Assembly (NCBI RefSeq): GCF_025446935.1
Contig: NZ_JAOEGN010000008.1
Coordinates: forward strand, 1-64,000
Origin: Paracholeplasma vituli
GTDB taxonomy: Bacteria > Bacillota_I > Bacilli_A > Acholeplasmatales > UBA5453
Length of the DNA stretch: 64,000 nt
Direction of reading: 5' to 3'
Position numbers and translations under genes: made by a program. A model generated the notes under the pieces. It saw nothing but the letters and a program-made list of their open reading frames with translations. It was not told the DNA's origin and searched no databases. Below are positions 16,507-25,182 of the stretch, one piece after another. The first letter of the stretch is position 1. Each line of letters starts with the position of its first letter.

Positions 16507-17896
16507 ACATATTGAAATACTTCTTTGCGTTGTTGTAAGAGATATCTTCGACAATACGCCCTAAAATATCATAATCTAATGGGAATAACCCTTGTTCTAC
16601 CCAACGGCCAATCTTATCACAGAGTAAACGTCTGAAATACTCATGTCTTGGATAGCTTAGAAATGAACGTGAATCGGTTAGCATCCCTACAAATCTAGAT
16701 AATAGACCATTGTTCGCTAAAGCGTCAATTTGACGACTCATCCCATCAATTGTATCATTAAACCACCATGCTGAGCCACATTGAATTTTACCCGGTGTTT
16801 TACCATCTTGAAAGGATTGCATCAATGTCACAACCACATCATGATCACGTGGGTTTAATGCATAGATGATAGTCTTCGGCAATTGATCTTGATAATCTAA
16901 GGCATCTAGAATTCGAGATAACGGTTTTGCAATCAATTCATCGTTAATCGCATCATACCCAGTATCTGGTCCGAGTTTTTGAAGCATACGTTTGGAATTG
17001 TTTCGAAGGGCTCCAATATGGTATTGTTGAACCCAACCTAATTTGTGATAAGCTTTGCCTAAAAAGACCAACATGAATCCTTTATATTTTTCAACTTCAT
17101 CTTTATTAAGTGTTACTTTAGCTCTCGCACGTTTGAAGATCCAGTCAATTTCTTCTTCATTCGTATCTTGGAAATGAATGGAATCTAACCCATGATCTGA
17201 TAAACGGCACCCATTCGCATGAAAATAATCCATTCGAAGTTCCAAAGCTTTTTGAACTTCTGAGATTGTATCGATAGAAAATCCGACTACAGTACTCAAT
17301 TGATTCACCCAATCATTGAACCACGATAACTCGATATTGATTGCTTTATCTGGTCTAAATGCGGGTTTAACTTTAAAGGCATTGTGTTCTTTTTCTAGGA
17401 GTTGGCGATATTTTAAGTCATCGATCGGGTCGTCTGTAGTACAAACTACTTGAACACGACTCATTTCAATGAATTTTTTCGGTGTTAAATCTTTAAGTTG
17501 ACGATTGGCTTCATCGTATATGCTTAAAGCTGTTTTTGGCGATAATAGCGCATCGATATTGAAGAATCTCTTAAGTTCAAGATGACTCCAATGGTATAAC
17601 GGATTGCCCACCAAATATGGCATGACTTCAGCATACTTCATAAACTTTTCAAAATCTGGTTTTGTTCCAGTAATGAATGCTTCATCAACCCCATTGGCTC
17701 TCATTAAGCGCCATTTATAGTGGTCACCACCAAGCCATACCTTAGATAAATTATCAAACGGTTTGTTTTCATATATCTCTTTTGGATTTAAATGGCAGTG
17801 GTAATCGATGATTGGCATCTTCGCTGCGTAATCATGATAAAGTTTTTTCGCAACTTCACTTGATAACATGAAGTCCTTATCCATAAATGTTTGCAT
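16505..17896 (-). CDS. uxaC: Glucuronate/galacturonate isomerase (UxaC)
   Basis: UxaC converts D-galacturonate to tagaturonate (and D-glucuronate to fructuronate). The 463-residue protein is full length (E. coli about 470) and carries the family features: amidohydrolase-like metal site PIIDYHCHLNPKEI at residues about 28-41, VVCTTDDPIDDL, and the C-terminal MLTDSRSFLSYPRHEYFRR. The chosen ATG lies 7 bases after GGAGG; an earlier ATG in that leader is out of frame. It is the last gene of uxaBAC, 12 bases after uxaA. Confidence 0.96.
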   Translation of the reverse strand: MQTFMDKDFMLSSEVAKKLYHDYAAKMPIIDYHCHLNPKEIYENKPFDNLSKVWLGGDHYKWRLMRANGVDEAFITGTKPDFEKFMKYAEVMPYLVGNPLYHWSHLELKRFFNIDALLSPKTALSIYDEANRQLKDLTPKKFIEMSRVQVVCTTDDPIDDLKYRQLLEKEHNAFKVKPAFRPDKAINIELSWFNDWVNQLSTVVGFSIDTISEVQKALELRMDYFHANGCRLSDHGLDSIHFQDTNEEEIDWIFKRARAKVTLNKDEVEKYKGFMLVFLGKAYHKLGWVQQYHIGALRNNSKRMLQKLGPDTGYDAINDELIAKPLSRILDALDYQDQLPKTIIYALNPRDHDVVVTLMQSFQDGKTPGKIQCGSAWWFNDTIDGMSRQIDALANNGLLSRFVGMLTDSRSFLSYPRHEYFRRLLCDKIGRWVEQGLFPLDYDILGRIVEDISYNNAKKYFNM

Positions 17897-17908
17897 CCAT
17901 ATTCCTCC

Positions 17909-19393
17909 TTATAAAATGACACCAGTTTTGAATATACCGATTTCTCTAAAGTGGTTGATTTCATTACGTGTAGGTTTGCCATTCACAACATCAACGATGA
18001 AATCGATAAAGTCTTCTAAAACGGTATCCATGTCAACCCCTTCGGTTAACAGTCCGGCGTTGAAATCAATCCAATTTGGTTTTTTGTGGTAAATCTCGGA
18101 GTTTGTTGAAACTTTGATGGTTGGAATGAATCCACCAAAAGGTGTTCCACGACCAGTTGAAAATAAGACTAACTGACAACCGCTCATACCTAAGGTTGTC
18201 ACTGAAACGAGATCGTTTCCTGGAGCACTGATGAGGTTTAACCCCTTTGTTTTAAGTCGATCTGTTTGCTTTAACACATCACAAACTTTTGATAATCCAG
18301 CTTTTTGAGTACAGCCTAGTGATTTATCCTCTAAGGTTGTAATCCCACCATTTTTATTACCTGGTGAAGGGTTATCGTATATGACTTGATTGTTTTTCTT
18401 ATAATAATCTTTAAAATTGTTAATTAACTCTACTGTTTTTTGAAATACAGATTCGTCTTTGGCCCTTCGCATTAAGATTTGCTCAGCACCAAACATTTCA
18501 GGTACTTCTGTTAATACGCTAGTTCCACCGTGGTGGGTTATATAATCCGAAAGTCTACCAAGAAGTGGGTTCGCCGTGATACCGCTTAAGCCATCACTAC
18601 CACCACACTTTAAACCAATTCGAAGGTTCGATAAGTCAGTTTCGACTCGAACGTCTTTCTTCATATGTTCATATAAGGACTTTAAATGAGTTAATCCAGC
18701 TTCGAACTCGTCAGCAACATCTTGCATCACAAGAAATTGAATACGATTGCTGTCATAATCTCCAAGTGAGGCTTTAAATGCACTAACTTGGTTGTTTTCA
18801 CAGCCCAAGCCTAAAACTAGGACGCCTCCAGCATTGGGATGTTTAGCAATATTTTGAAGTGTTTCTTTGGTATTTTCATGGTCATCACCCATTTGCGAAC
18901 ACCCGAACTGATGGCCAAAGACTTGTATGCCATCAAATGCGACATCTGGATTAACTTCTCTAATGAATAGATCGGCTAATTGACGCGCTTGACCAACGAT
19001 ACACCCGACGGTTGGAACAATCCATAATTCATTACGGATACCGAACTCACCGTTTTCACGTGGGTACATCCTAATCTTACGTGACTTTGATTCAACATCA
19101 TACTTTTCAAACTGTGGTGTATAAGTATAATCGATGACATCGTTTAGTTTAGTAGAAACGTTGTGTACATGAACGTGTGCACCTTTTCGAATATCACACG
19201 TGGCACGTCCGATTGGATAACCATATTTGATAACATCCTCACCTAAGTGGATGTCTTTGATTGCAATTTTATGACCTTTGGATACATCATCCAAAAGTGT
19301 AATCCCATCTATGACATCCCCTTTATTTAAAGGTAATAACGCAATCATGACGTTGTCTATGGGATTAATGATGAGAAATTTTGATTGATCCAA
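17909..19393 (-). CDS. uxaA: Altronate dehydratase (UxaA)
   Basis: UxaA dehydrates D-altronate to KDG, using an iron-dependent active site. At 494 residues it is of full length. It has the N-terminal SAF-type domain (about 1-100, with HKIAIKDIHLGEDVIKYG), then the UxaA catalytic domain with VPTVGCI, FGHQFGCSQMGDD, LGLGCENNQ and GLKCGGSDGLSG, where conserved cysteines lie. It sits 3 bases after uxaB and 12 before uxaC. No truncation is seen. Confidence 0.96.
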   Translation of the reverse strand: MDQSKFLIINPIDNVMIALLPLNKGDVIDGITLLDDVSKGHKIAIKDIHLGEDVIKYGYPIGRATCDIRKGAHVHVHNVSTKLNDVIDYTYTPQFEKYDVESKSRKIRMYPRENGEFGIRNELWIVPTVGCIVGQARQLADLFIREVNPDVAFDGIQVFGHQFGCSQMGDDHENTKETLQNIAKHPNAGGVLVLGLGCENNQVSAFKASLGDYDSNRIQFLVMQDVADEFEAGLTHLKSLYEHMKKDVRVETDLSNLRIGLKCGGSDGLSGITANPLLGRLSDYITHHGGTSVLTEVPEMFGAEQILMRRAKDESVFQKTVELINNFKDYYKKNNQVIYDNPSPGNKNGGITTLEDKSLGCTQKAGLSKVCDVLKQTDRLKTKGLNLISAPGNDLVSVTTLGMSGCQLVLFSTGRGTPFGGFIPTIKVSTNSEIYHKKPNWIDFNAGLLTEGVDMDTVLEDFIDFIVDVVNGKPTRNEINHFREIGIFKTGVIL

Positions 19394-19396
19394 CGT

Positions 19397-20830
19397 TTAT
19401 GCCCCCAGTGCGTTTTGTAATGCTTGACGCATTCCGACAGCGAGAATGGATTCTACGTTTTGTTTTACATAAGTGATGACATCGGCTTGTGTTAATCTGG
19501 TGGTTTCCCAATGAGGAAGCCCTAAGATTGTATCTACAACAGATTCAACATTACCACTCGACCATAAGTTTTGATATAATTCTAAAAACTGTTTGTCATC
19601 TTGTAAACGGATCGCTTCGTTATCACGTTTACCACGGTAGAATACGATATTAGCAGCGAGACTGAATAATTGTAGTTTAGGGAATTTTCCCGTTTCAAGT
19701 TGATTCAGTACACTTGGTAAAATGCGTGTTTTATATTTCGTCATGCTATTTAATGCAATACTCATTAATTCATGTCTTACAAATGGATTTTGATAACGTT
19801 CAAGGACTGCTTTAGCAAATTTATCCATATCAGCTTCTGGTAAATCAATGGTTGGAATTACTTCTTGCCAAATCAATCTTTGAACAAATTCATGAATTTG
19901 CGTATCGTTCATCGCGTCTTTAACTGTGTCAATTCCACAAAGATACGCTACAGGGACCATAGCGGTATGTGAACCATTAAGAATCTTAACCTTACGTTCT
20001 TTATAGGGTTTGAGTTTATCTACAAAGTAAACATTCAAACCAGCCTTATCAAAAGGTAAACGTGTATTCAATCCTTTTTCACCTTCAATGACCCAAAGAT
20101 GGAAGATTTCGCCTTTCACAATGGAATGGTCTAAATAGCCCCAAGTTTGTTCTAAATGACCTGCATCGTTTTTCGGATACCCAGGAACTATGCGATCTAC
20201 AAGGGTGTTATAAAAACGATTCATGGTTGTCATCCAGTGAATGAATGTTTCGCTCATGTTATTGTATCTTGCAAGTTCTACCAATACACGTTTTAAAGTA
20301 TCCCCATTATCATCAATTAATTCACAGGCGAGAATATCTAAGCCAGCTTCATTTGCGCCTGCAAACACTTCGAATCTCATTTTTAGAAATGCTAATAGTT
20401 TCCCAGGAAATGATACAGGGCATTGATTAAAATGAATGGTTTCTGGTTGATAAACAATGCCAGCCTCTGTCGTATTCGAGACAATGGTTGTAATCGTTTG
20501 AGAGGCAGCCAGATCCAAATACTGTCTATATTGTGTATAAGGATCAATAAACTCCTGTAGAACATCGACTATTTTTGTTTCAGTAACCGTTTTGCCCTGA
20601 TCTATACCTTCAAGTATGAGTGTATATAAGCCATCTTGTGCTTCTAAATCTCTGACTCTGCCTTGTGGCATGGGCTGAATAACTGCGACATTGCCATCAA
20701 ATAAACTCTGCTCATTCAACGTTTGAATAAATGGGTCTACAAAAGCACGTAGAAAATTACCCTCGCCGAACTGAACCACTTTGATTGGTCGTTTCGGAAA
20801 AGACCTTAAAACCCTAGATAATCTATCCAT
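19397..20830 (-). CDS. uxaB: Tagaturonate reductase (UxaB), mannitol dehydrogenase family
   Basis: UxaB reduces tagaturonate to D-altronate with NADH. The 477-residue protein shows an N-terminal Rossmann segment (KVVQFGEGNFLRAFVDPFI), an interdomain TIVSNTTEAGI, and the active-site stretch of the polyol-specific dehydrogenases, KVKILNGSHTAMVPVAYLCG (Lys, Asn and His). A GGGGGG site lies 5 bases before the ATG. It is first in the uxaBAC operon, directly behind a strong promoter and palindromic sites. Fructuronate reductase (UxuB) is the closest alternative; pairing with UxaA and the family signature favour UxaB. Confidence 0.94.
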   Translation of the reverse strand: MDRLSRVLRSFPKRPIKVVQFGEGNFLRAFVDPFIQTLNEQSLFDGNVAVIQPMPQGRVRDLEAQDGLYTLILEGIDQGKTVTETKIVDVLQEFIDPYTQYRQYLDLAASQTITTIVSNTTEAGIVYQPETIHFNQCPVSFPGKLLAFLKMRFEVFAGANEAGLDILACELIDDNGDTLKRVLVELARYNNMSETFIHWMTTMNRFYNTLVDRIVPGYPKNDAGHLEQTWGYLDHSIVKGEIFHLWVIEGEKGLNTRLPFDKAGLNVYFVDKLKPYKERKVKILNGSHTAMVPVAYLCGIDTVKDAMNDTQIHEFVQRLIWQEVIPTIDLPEADMDKFAKAVLERYQNPFVRHELMSIALNSMTKYKTRILPSVLNQLETGKFPKLQLFSLAANIVFYRGKRDNEAIRLQDDKQFLELYQNLWSSGNVESVVDTILGLPHWETTRLTQADVITYVKQNVESILAVGMRQALQNALGA

Positions 20831-20873
20831 AAAATCCCCCCGAGATGGTGATTAAAAGTCATCCTCAATTGCC

Positions 20874-20889
20874 GTCCGTATATACAGAC
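20874..20889. promoter_or_regulatory. Palindrome in the uxaBAC leader, candidate GntR-type operator
   Basis: GTCCGTATATACAGAC is a 16-bp palindrome with one mismatched pair and a perfect GTATATAC core. It lies about +12 to +27 from the expected start of transcription, a classical repressor position. The TATAC core and dyad form suit FadR/UxuR-like GntR regulators, which commonly control uronate genes. No such regulator is encoded in the window. Confidence 0.5.
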
Positions 20890-20907
20890 ACCGTTTAATT
20901 ACACCTA

Positions 20908-20936
20908 ATTTTAACATGTAAAACAAAACCTGTCAA
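20908..20936 (-). promoter_or_regulatory. Sigma-A promoter of uxaBAC
   Basis: On the minus strand TTGACA (20931-20936) and TAAAAT (20908-20913) are separated by 17 bases. This is the best -35 match near the island and drives uxaB, uxaA and uxaC. Confidence 0.85.
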
Positions 20937-20969
20937 CGGGTTACAGATAAAAAAATGTAACCGTTTCTA
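20935..20969. promoter_or_regulatory. Inverted repeat and cre-like site upstream of the uxaBAC -35 box
   Basis: AACGGGTTACA (20935-20945) and TGTAACCGTT (20956-20965) form an inverted repeat with one extra G, overlapping the -35 box by two bases. The right arm, read on the minus strand at 20956-20969 (TAGAAACGGTTACA), also matches 12 of 14 positions of the CcpA cre consensus TGWAANCGNTNWCA. Either a dedicated regulator or catabolite control is possible; the HPr in this window retains the regulatory serine. Confidence 0.45.
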
Positions 20970-21081
20970 TAAAACTGATAAAACGCTTTAAAAACCCCCA
21001 CTCAAATGAGATCGTTTACTTAAGCCCTTCTTTAGAAGCAGCTATTTTATAAACGGTATTTACTCATTCTTGGTATTTTTC

Positions 21082-21109
21082 AAAAAAAATGCACCGTTTG
21101 GGTGCATTT
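21082..21109 (-). terminator. Terminator of the EIIB-HPr-DUF368-trmB-M42-AKR operon
   Basis: AAATGCACC (21087-21095) pairs with GGTGCATTT (21101-21109) around five bases. On the minus strand a run of eight T follows. The stem overlaps the aldo/keto reductase stop codon. Confidence 0.85.
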
Positions 21110-21953
21110 AGTGTTGTTTTACAAAAGAATTATTGTCTGGGTCGGTGTAGATGCGTCTACCACGATTTAATTGGTTAATTGCTTTAACTTCGTCATCTGA
21201 TAGTACTAAGTCGAGTGCCCCAAGGTTTTCTTGGATTCTCGATACAGTGACTGATTTTGGAATCATAAGGATACCGCGTTTTAGCCCCCAAGCAATGATA
21301 ACCTGAGCTACAGTTGCGTTATGTATATCTGCAATCTCTTTGAGTACAGGGTAATAAGGGCCAGTTTCTAAGAAAACTTCACCTTTCATGAATGGACCAT
21401 AGGAAATCGTCGCGATGTTCTTTTCATTCAAATACTGTTGTGTCGGTAATTGGTATAATCCCGGGTGTAATTCAATTTGATTAGCCATGGGTTGAATGCG
21501 AGCTGTTTTTAACAACGCATCCATATGGTGGATTTTAAAGTTTGAAACACCAATCGCTCTAGCCATTCTCTTTTCGTAACACACTTCCATGCCACGCCAA
21601 GTAAGTTGATTCAGTGTATTGGATGGGCTCGGCCAGTGTATTAAATATAAATCGACATAGGTTAACCCCATTTTTTCCAATGAAACCTGGAGCTCATTTA
21701 TGGCTTCTTCATACCCTAGGTTAACTGGGGATAGTTTAGTGGTGACAAAAATGTCTTCACGAGGGATTCCAGAATCTTTAATAGCTCTGCCTACAGAAGC
21801 TTCATTACCGTAAACTTGTGCAGTATCGATATGTCGATAGCCCATCTTTAATGCAGCTAAAACAGTATCGTAAGCTTCACCTTCTGTGACTTTAAATGTA
21901 CCTAATCCCAACATCGGCATGTTGATCCCATTCGAAAGTTTTTTATATAACAT
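21108..21953 (-). CDS. Aldo/keto reductase
   Basis: A 281-residue member of the aldo/keto reductase family (AKR5-like), an NADPH-dependent reductase of carbonyl compounds. The catalytic tetrad is visible: Asp and Tyr in RHIDTAQVYGNE (about residues 42-53), Lys in FVTTKLSP (about 75) and His in YLIHWP (about 107). The cofactor region ends with IPKSVTVSRIQENL. AAGGAGG lies before the ATG, 23 bases after the M42 gene. Substrate is unknown; such enzymes often detoxify methylglyoxal or other aldehydes. Confidence 0.93.
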   Translation of the reverse strand: MLYKKLSNGINMPMLGLGTFKVTEGEAYDTVLAALKMGYRHIDTAQVYGNEASVGRAIKDSGIPREDIFVTTKLSPVNLGYEEAINELQVSLEKMGLTYVDLYLIHWPSPSNTLNQLTWRGMEVCYEKRMARAIGVSNFKIHHMDALLKTARIQPMANQIELHPGLYQLPTQQYLNEKNIATISYGPFMKGEVFLETGPYYPVLKEIADIHNATVAQVIIAWGLKRGILMIPKSVTVSRIQENLGALDLVLSDDEVKAINQLNRGRRIYTDPDNNSFVKQH

Positions 21954-21976
21954 GTCAAATCCTCCTTATGGCTATA

Positions 21977-23041
21977 TTATAGTAGGGGGTTCTGTAATTT
22001 TGCAATCTTTTCGTTTGTCAAATCTTTTAGTAATGCTCTAACCATCAACCATGCTGCTTCGTGGTCTCTTAAATCAAACATCGCTACAGTTGAATGGATA
22101 TAGCGTGCTGGTAAGCCAATGGTTGTCGCTATAATGCCATCATTTGAATCCAGTGCGCGCGCTGCGTCTGTACCGCCTTTAGCGATATAAACTTGATGTC
22201 TTACATTGTTGTTGGCTGCGACTTCTTTAAAATAGTTAAAGAGTCTTGGGGCCATGATATTTCTAGGATCATATAAGCGAATGAGGAAACCATCTCCCAT
22301 TTTACCGGAAGCTTTTGGATCTGCTAAATCATTTAATGGGGATGCATCCAATGCAAGAAAAAAATCAGGTTTGAACTTAAACACAGCTGTCCCTGCACCA
22401 CGAAGTCCAACTTCTTCTTGAACAGTCGCACCGACAATAAGATTAAATGGCAATTCAACTTCATGGAAGTCACGAATGATTTCCAATGCCATGCCACAAC
22501 CCCAGCGATTATCCACCGCTTTAGACATGACTTTTGTTTGATCAAAGTTGAATGAAAAATCGTTTTTTGGTAAAACCATATCGCCGATATTTATACCGGA
22601 TTTAAGCACTTCTTCTTTACTGTTTGCACCAATATCAAAAATCAAGTCAGGAAAGTCTGCAGCTTGGTTTTTGGATAAGTGTGGTGGAACAGAACCAATG
22701 ATACCTGGGACTAACCCATTTTTGGTTTCAGCATATAATTTTTGAGAAATGAATACTTCTGCAACCAACCCACCAATTGGGATGATTTTGATGGCACCGT
22801 TTGGTAATATGTCTGAAATCATTAAACCAACTTCATCCATGTGACCTGCTACCATGACTGTTTTTGCATTGGCAACTTTTGATTTTTTGAAAGCAAATAT
22901 AGAACCCATATTATCGACTTCAATTGTATAATTTGGGTATTTTTTCATTTCGGTTAACATGATTTGGAAAACGTTGTGTTCATACGCGGAAATCCCAAAT
23001 GCATTCATTAATTTTTCATAAATCGGATCAATTTTAATCAT
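21977..23041 (-). CDS. M42 family metallopeptidase (glutamyl/deblocking aminopeptidase)
   Basis: The 354-residue protein is a cytosolic di-zinc aminopeptidase of the M42 (PepA/FrvX/TET) family. The metal ligands are recognisable: VAGHMDEVG (His, Asp) near residue 67, SKAVDNRWG (bridging Asp) near 177, VQEEVGLRG (catalytic and ligand Glu) near 209, ALDASP (Asp) near 231 and a late His in ARYIHSTVAM near 318. The ATG overlaps the trmB stop as ATGA. Members process small peptides; some older annotations call them endoglucanases without good reason. Confidence 0.93.
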   Translation of the reverse strand: MIKIDPIYEKLMNAFGISAYEHNVFQIMLTEMKKYPNYTIEVDNMGSIFAFKKSKVANAKTVMVAGHMDEVGLMISDILPNGAIKIIPIGGLVAEVFISQKLYAETKNGLVPGIIGSVPPHLSKNQAADFPDLIFDIGANSKEEVLKSGINIGDMVLPKNDFSFNFDQTKVMSKAVDNRWGCGMALEIIRDFHEVELPFNLIVGATVQEEVGLRGAGTAVFKFKPDFFLALDASPLNDLADPKASGKMGDGFLIRLYDPRNIMAPRLFNYFKEVAANNNVRHQVYIAKGGTDAARALDSNDGIIATTIGLPARYIHSTVAMFDLRDHEAAWLMVRALLKDLTNEKIAKLQNPLL

Positions 23042-23652
23042 TTTAGTATCGCCTTAAACCCAAAGATTGGGCTTTCCTTTCGTTTCTTTTCTTCATACTC
23101 AGAGACAGCTTCACGTGGTTCACACGCAGTAGATGCCCAATATACTTCAAAATGAGATTCTGATAAGTATTCGAGTGAATCTTGATATAACGGTTCAAAG
23201 TCTGATCTAAACTCTAATTCGCCACTTTCACTTAGAATGGATTCATACATATCTAAGAAAGTTTTCGCAGTCAAACGACGTTTGTGATGACGTTTTTTAG
23301 GCCACGGATCACTAAAGTTTAAATACAGTTTTTGAACTGATTTAGGGTTGAAATACTGCAATAATGCGTTCGCATCGTCTTGTACAATCGTTAAATTAGG
23401 TAATTTGAGGTCATTTTGCTTCTCTAATATGCGATAGCACACGTTGATGTCTTTTTCGAATGCTACAAAGTGGAATTCTGGATAGCGTACAGCCAATTCA
23501 GTAATAAATTTACCTTTACCACTACCAACTTCTAATACAATGGGTTTATCTGAAGTGATGATTTTAGGTTCTGTTAGAATCAGTTCTGATTGGTGGATGG
23601 CTTCATAAGCCTGTTTTACTTTTTTAGTTCTCACTGTATTTAATGATCGCAT
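23038..23652 (-). CDS. trmB: tRNA (guanine-N7)-methyltransferase (TrmB)
   Basis: TrmB methylates G46 in the variable loop of tRNA with S-adenosylmethionine. The 204-residue protein has the SAM motif VLEVGSGKGKFITELA, the family signature LNFSDPWPKKRHHKRRLT and the tail GFKAI. The start is uncertain: ATG 23652 overlaps DUF368 by 29 bases without a clear ribosome binding site, while GTG at 23634 (residues VRTKKVKQAYEA) aligns better with the usual MRxRxKPWA start. It ends in TGA overlapping the M42 start, one of the proofs that TGA is a stop here. Confidence 0.94.
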   Translation of the reverse strand: MRSLNTVRTKKVKQAYEAIHQSELILTEPKIITSDKPIVLEVGSGKGKFITELAVRYPEFHFVAFEKDINVCYRILEKQNDLKLPNLTIVQDDANALLQYFNPKSVQKLYLNFSDPWPKKRHHKRRLTAKTFLDMYESILSESGELEFRSDFEPLYQDSLEYLSESHFEVYWASTACEPREAVSEYEEKKRKESPIFGFKAILK

Positions 23653-24481
23653 ACGACATGTATGCAGCTCCTATGGATAAAATGATGCCAGACACAATTT
23701 CAATCCAATGGAATGATGTGAGTGGCGTAGATTGATTTAAAAGGGTTAATATGGAAATCGGACTTGAGACCAGCAATCCGAAAATCGCGGCGTAAAATAA
23801 GGATTCAAATCTAATCATTACGATTTGCATAAGTTTGGAGAATACGACCAAGCCGATAGCTAAACCAAGTACGAACATAATGATTGGTGGAATCAGTTCA
23901 AATAATCTCGGCATATCCATTGTGAAGAATGCTTCAAGGCCATTTTTTGCTAAACCCAATACATGGCTATAGTAGCCCAGTATCAATAATACTAATGAAC
24001 CACTAATTCCAGGCGCAATCATGGTGCCTGCTGCGATAAAACCGACAACAACCAACATGACATAATAAACCCAACCTGTGTGAACAGATAGATTTGAATT
24101 TAAAAGTGGTAATAAAATCATGATTATAAAGGCAATTACAAACGTAATGATGTGTTTATAGTCTTTGGTTTGAATTTTATTATAAATGGTTTTAATGCCA
24201 CCAAGAATTAATCCGACGAATATTAAAGTCGTTAACAATGGTACTTCACGATAACCAAAATCAATGACAAAGACACCAAAAATAATACCAATCCCCAACC
24301 CAATCAGTATCGGTAATAGCGATTTAAATGTTTTATAAGGTGTTTTAAAAATAGATAAAATCCCATTAATTAAGGTGTCATAAACACCAAAAATGACGGC
24401 CATGGTACCGCCACTGACGCCTGGTATGATGTTGGCTAACCCAATGAAAAAGCCGCCAACAATGGTTTTAAACTTATTCAT
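23624..24481 (-). CDS. DUF368 membrane protein (PopT-like polyprenyl-phosphate transporter)
   Basis: The 285-residue protein has about eight membrane segments and both diagnostic motifs of DUF368: NIIPGVSGGTMAVIFG near residue 17 and MIAPGISGSLVLLILG near residue 140. Members of this family (PopT) were shown in other bacteria to return undecaprenyl phosphate across the membrane. Its start overlaps the HPr gene by 8 bases. The divergent neighbour at 25,222 is the undecaprenyl-diphosphatase UppP, so two lipid-carrier recycling genes lie about 1 kb apart. In a lineage that seems to lack wall genes the carrier may serve surface glycans. Confidence 0.9.
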   Translation of the reverse strand: MNKFKTIVGGFFIGLANIIPGVSGGTMAVIFGVYDTLINGILSIFKTPYKTFKSLLPILIGLGIGIIFGVFVIDFGYREVPLLTTLIFVGLILGGIKTIYNKIQTKDYKHIITFVIAFIIMILLPLLNSNLSVHTGWVYYVMLVVVGFIAAGTMIAPGISGSLVLLILGYYSHVLGLAKNGLEAFFTMDMPRLFELIPPIIMFVLGLAIGLVVFSKLMQIVMIRFESLFYAAIFGLLVSSPISILTLLNQSTPLTSFHWIEIVSGIILSIGAAYMSYAIIKYSEN

Positions 24482-24749
24482 GTAATGGTAACCCTAGATT
24501 GTCTTTAATTAATAATTCTGTAATGGCGTCCATCGCTTCAGATTCATCTTCACCTTGAGTGCGAACGATGAATTCAGCGTGGCGGTAAATCCCTAATGAC
24601 ATGACACCCATAATCGATTTCATATCAACGGTTTTTTGGTTGGCCATGAGCCATATATCGGATTTATAGCGGTTAGCTAATGTAACTAAATTGGTTGCTG
24701 GTCTAGCGTGAATACCATTTTCTGCAATAACTTTAAATGATTTTTCCAT
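24474..24749 (-). CDS. ptsH: Phosphocarrier protein HPr
   Basis: HPr carries phosphate from enzyme I to PTS enzymes II and, in Bacillota, is also phosphorylated on Ser by HPr kinase to act with CcpA. This 91-residue protein has the active-site His14 in NGIHARPAT and the regulatory Ser45 in MKSIMGVMSLG. No enzyme I, enzyme II or HPr kinase is in the window. It starts 3 bases after the EIIB-like gene. Confidence 0.95.
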   Translation of the reverse strand: MEKSFKVIAENGIHARPATNLVTLANRYKSDIWLMANQKTVDMKSIMGVMSLGIYRHAEFIVRTQGEDESEAMDAITELLIKDNLGLPLHE

Positions 24750-24752
24750 TAT

Positions 24753-25115
24753 TTATACGCCTCTTTCTAAGTTCTTTTTAATGAGTTTGGGTTCGTAATC
24801 AAAGGCCATTGTGATGACTTTTCCTTTGACAAAAACTCCAGTGTTGGATAAGGTTTTTAATGCTTCAAAATCGACCATTTTAACGTTTCCTACTTCAAAC
24901 TTGACGCGTTCATGTTCGACTGTAATCGTATGAATATTGTCAAATCCAAGTGCATTCTTTAATTTTTGAATGAATTCTGAATCAATTGCTGTACGATCAA
25001 AAGGTTTTGGTTTCCTTTTTCTGAGATAAGCATTAAGGCTGATAAGCACTACCAATGACGCCAGTGCAATCACACCGATGATGGTAAAGGTATCGAGCTG
25101 ATAAAGAGCTAGCAT
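24753..25115 (-). CDS. Membrane-anchored EIIB-like protein lacking the active-site cysteine
   Basis: The 120-residue protein has one N-terminal membrane segment (about residues 10-30), a basic stretch RKRKPKPFD, and a domain (about 45-115) that follows the glucose-family PTS EIIB fold: IQKLKNALGFDNIHTITVEHERVKFEV...DFEALKTLSNTGVFVKGKVITMAF. In true EIIB the region after the first helix reads C-[IL]-T-R-L-R with the phosphorylated cysteine; here it is EHERVKF and the whole protein contains no cysteine. It therefore cannot carry phosphate the usual way. It is first in its operon, directly before HPr, so a regulatory or binding role is inferred. AAGGGGTG precedes the start. Confidence 0.72.
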   Translation of the reverse strand: MLALYQLDTFTIIGVIALASLVVLISLNAYLRKRKPKPFDRTAIDSEFIQKLKNALGFDNIHTITVEHERVKFEVGNVKMVDFEALKTLSNTGVFVKGKVITMAFDYEPKLIKKNLERGV

Positions 25116-25135
25116 GTGAACACCCCTTCACTAAG

Positions 25136-25164
25136 ATTATACGTTGTTGACCTTTTTTTTACAA
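25136..25164 (-). promoter_or_regulatory. Sigma-A promoter of the EIIB-like/HPr operon
   Basis: On the minus strand TTGTAA (25159-25164), a 17-base spacer and TATAAT (25136-25141) are seen, about 20 bases before the start codon. Confidence 0.78.
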
Positions 25165-25182
25165 GTAATTATGCCAAATGTA

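Noticed and set aside
21977-23041. Endoglucanase/cellulase annotation of the M42 protein
   Set aside because: The metal ligand pattern is that of M42 aminopeptidases; the cellulase name is a historic misannotation of the family.
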